Shown here: positions 63,453 through 64,000 of the stretch, piece by piece
Numbering within the stretch: the stretch's first letter is position 1
How the letters are laid out: every line of letters starts with the position of its first letter
NCBI RefSeq assembly: GCF_013403925.1
Contig: NZ_JABFDJ010000004.1
Location: 310,001 to 374,000 of the forward strand
From: Winogradskyella wichelsiae
GTDB lineage: Bacteria; Bacteroidota; Bacteroidia; Flavobacteriales; Flavobacteriaceae
Length of the DNA: 64,000 nucleotides
Reading direction: 5' to 3'
Program-made: the position numbers and the translations under genes
Notes under the pieces: model-generated
What the model was told of the DNA's origin: nothing
Seen by the model: only the letters and a program-made list of their open reading frames with translations
Databases searched by the model: none

Positions 63453-64000
63453 TTACAATACTAAATTCCAATCTATATTCCAATATCCAGAAATTTTATT
63501 GAAATTTGTTTTTAATTTGTCTGATTCATTTCTGTTAATTAAGAAATAATTAGCGTAATAGTAGGTTTCAATATCATTCTCTTTCTGAGTAACCAAAGTA
63601 ATTAGCCTAATAAAATCTTTATCTAACCACCTATAGATCTCGGATTCATGCGTTTTAATTAGTTTAGGACTACCATATTCTTTTTCTAATACAGTTTTTA
63701 ACGCTTTAAAATTCTTTTTGTCGTCTTTATATGAGAACGATACAGCTCTCAAGGATTGAAATTCATTATCATTATTGGATATCATATTTAATTGTTCAAA
63801 TTTTATGTCACCAAAAGTTGCTAATGTGTCTTTAGTTTCCATTCCTTGCATTTCATATAACAATAAATACTCACTATCAGCAATATATAAGGTGTCTATA
63901 CCTTCAACATTTTTATAATTTTTTAATAATTTATTTGAATACGCCTCGTCTGTTTTACCTTGATTGTATAATTCTAAAGATTTATTGTATGTTTCTATTT
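63453..64000 (-). CDS. Unrecognised protein, 5' end outside the window
   Basis: The frame is open to the right edge, so the gene continues beyond the window. The 182 visible residues include a helical start (SLELYNQGKTDEAYSNKLL), then alternating strands with FSYKDDKKNFKALKTVLEKEYG and IYRWLDKDFIRLITLV, and a C-terminus NKISGYWNIDWNLVL. No domain, signal or catalytic motif is recognised in the visible part. An internal TTG at 63863 is not the start, since coding continues upstream. Confidence 0.6.
   Translation of the reverse strand, partial: IETYNKSLELYNQGKTDEAYSNKLLKNYKNVEGIDTLYIADSEYLLLYEMQGMETKDTLATFGDIKFEQLNMISNNDNEFQSLRAVSFSYKDDKKNFKALKTVLEKEYGSPKLIKTHESEIYRWLDKDFIRLITLVTQKENDIETYYYANYFLINRNESDKLKTNFNKISGYWNIDWNLVL

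Overview
The window is an AT-rich, densely packed chromosomal segment from a member of the Flavobacteriaceae (Bacteroidetes), probably a marine lineage. The evidence is the presence of Bacteroidetes-type -7 promoter boxes (TAnnTTTG) instead of sigma-70 boxes, almost no Shine-Dalgarno sequences, four type IX secretion (T9SS) type B sorting-domain proteins, families largely confined to Bacteroidetes (DUF5606, DUF5723, DUF6268, DUF4920), and a DnaJ with the shortened zinc region usual in flavobacteria. Genus-level placement (for example near Winogradskyella or Psychroserpens) is a guess. I see no rRNA, tRNA, CRISPR array, insertion sequence or prophage.

Layout. 1-6400: a cut TPR protein, two tandem DUF368 (undecaprenyl-phosphate translocase family) genes overlapping each other and aroE, a coiled DUF349 protein and a small NUMOD4/HNH/HTH protein. 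6800-9180 (minus strand): ruvX, def, DUF5606, mazG. 9400-10220: dapD. 10300-19700: a lipopolysaccharide or surface-glycan locus with a GT9 heptosyltransferase-type enzyme, three GT2 enzymes, a Kdo/heptose-kinase-like protein, a PF11316-type transferase, a GT4, a TupA-like ATP-grasp protein, and a nucleotide-sugar pair (4,6-dehydratase plus sugar-1-phosphate nucleotidyltransferase) resembling the LegB/PtmE steps of legionaminate-type synthesis. Genes here alternate strand and overlap at their stop codons. 19880-25850: CCA-adding enzyme, heme A synthase, a pRiA4b ORF-3-like protein, an unrecognised 353-residue protein with faint kinase-like motifs, and an ABC-2 transporter pair.

25950-38310: a surface-protein island with one truncated T9SS protein gene and four complete T9SS type B proteins, two carrying a choice-of-anchor L domain, the largest with about eleven copies of a roughly 90-residue Cys-Asp repeat. 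The last two genes converge and share a 30-bp perfect inverted repeat.

38800-46420: uvrB, a TerB-like protein, a DUF1456 protein, sucC, an ACT-like protein divergent from lysA, and an AI-2E family transporter. 46500-52590 (minus strand): a tight six-gene operon, read ABC ATPase, ABC permease, MscS channel, DUF6268 outer-membrane protein, NtrC-type response regulator without a DNA-binding domain, PPK2 polyphosphate kinase. It looks like an envelope/energy-stress unit and is the most system-like grouping in the window. 52890-54630: grpE-dnaJ. 54780-64000: YceI lipoprotein, DUF5723 protein, a small membrane protein, a MazG-like pyrophosphohydrolase, ilvE, DUF4920 lipoprotein, a CxxCH lipoprotein, mnmD, a TIGR01777 oxidoreductase, a small unknown protein, a DTW-domain protein, a small lipoprotein and a cut unknown gene.

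Most of the window is ordinary flavobacterial chromosome. The observations that most merit checking are the six-gene operon with its unusual response regulator, the four genes whose promoter geometry predicts leaderless mRNAs, the palindrome between divergent glycosyltransferases, the inverted repeat in the T9SS island and the unrecognised protein at 22908-23969.
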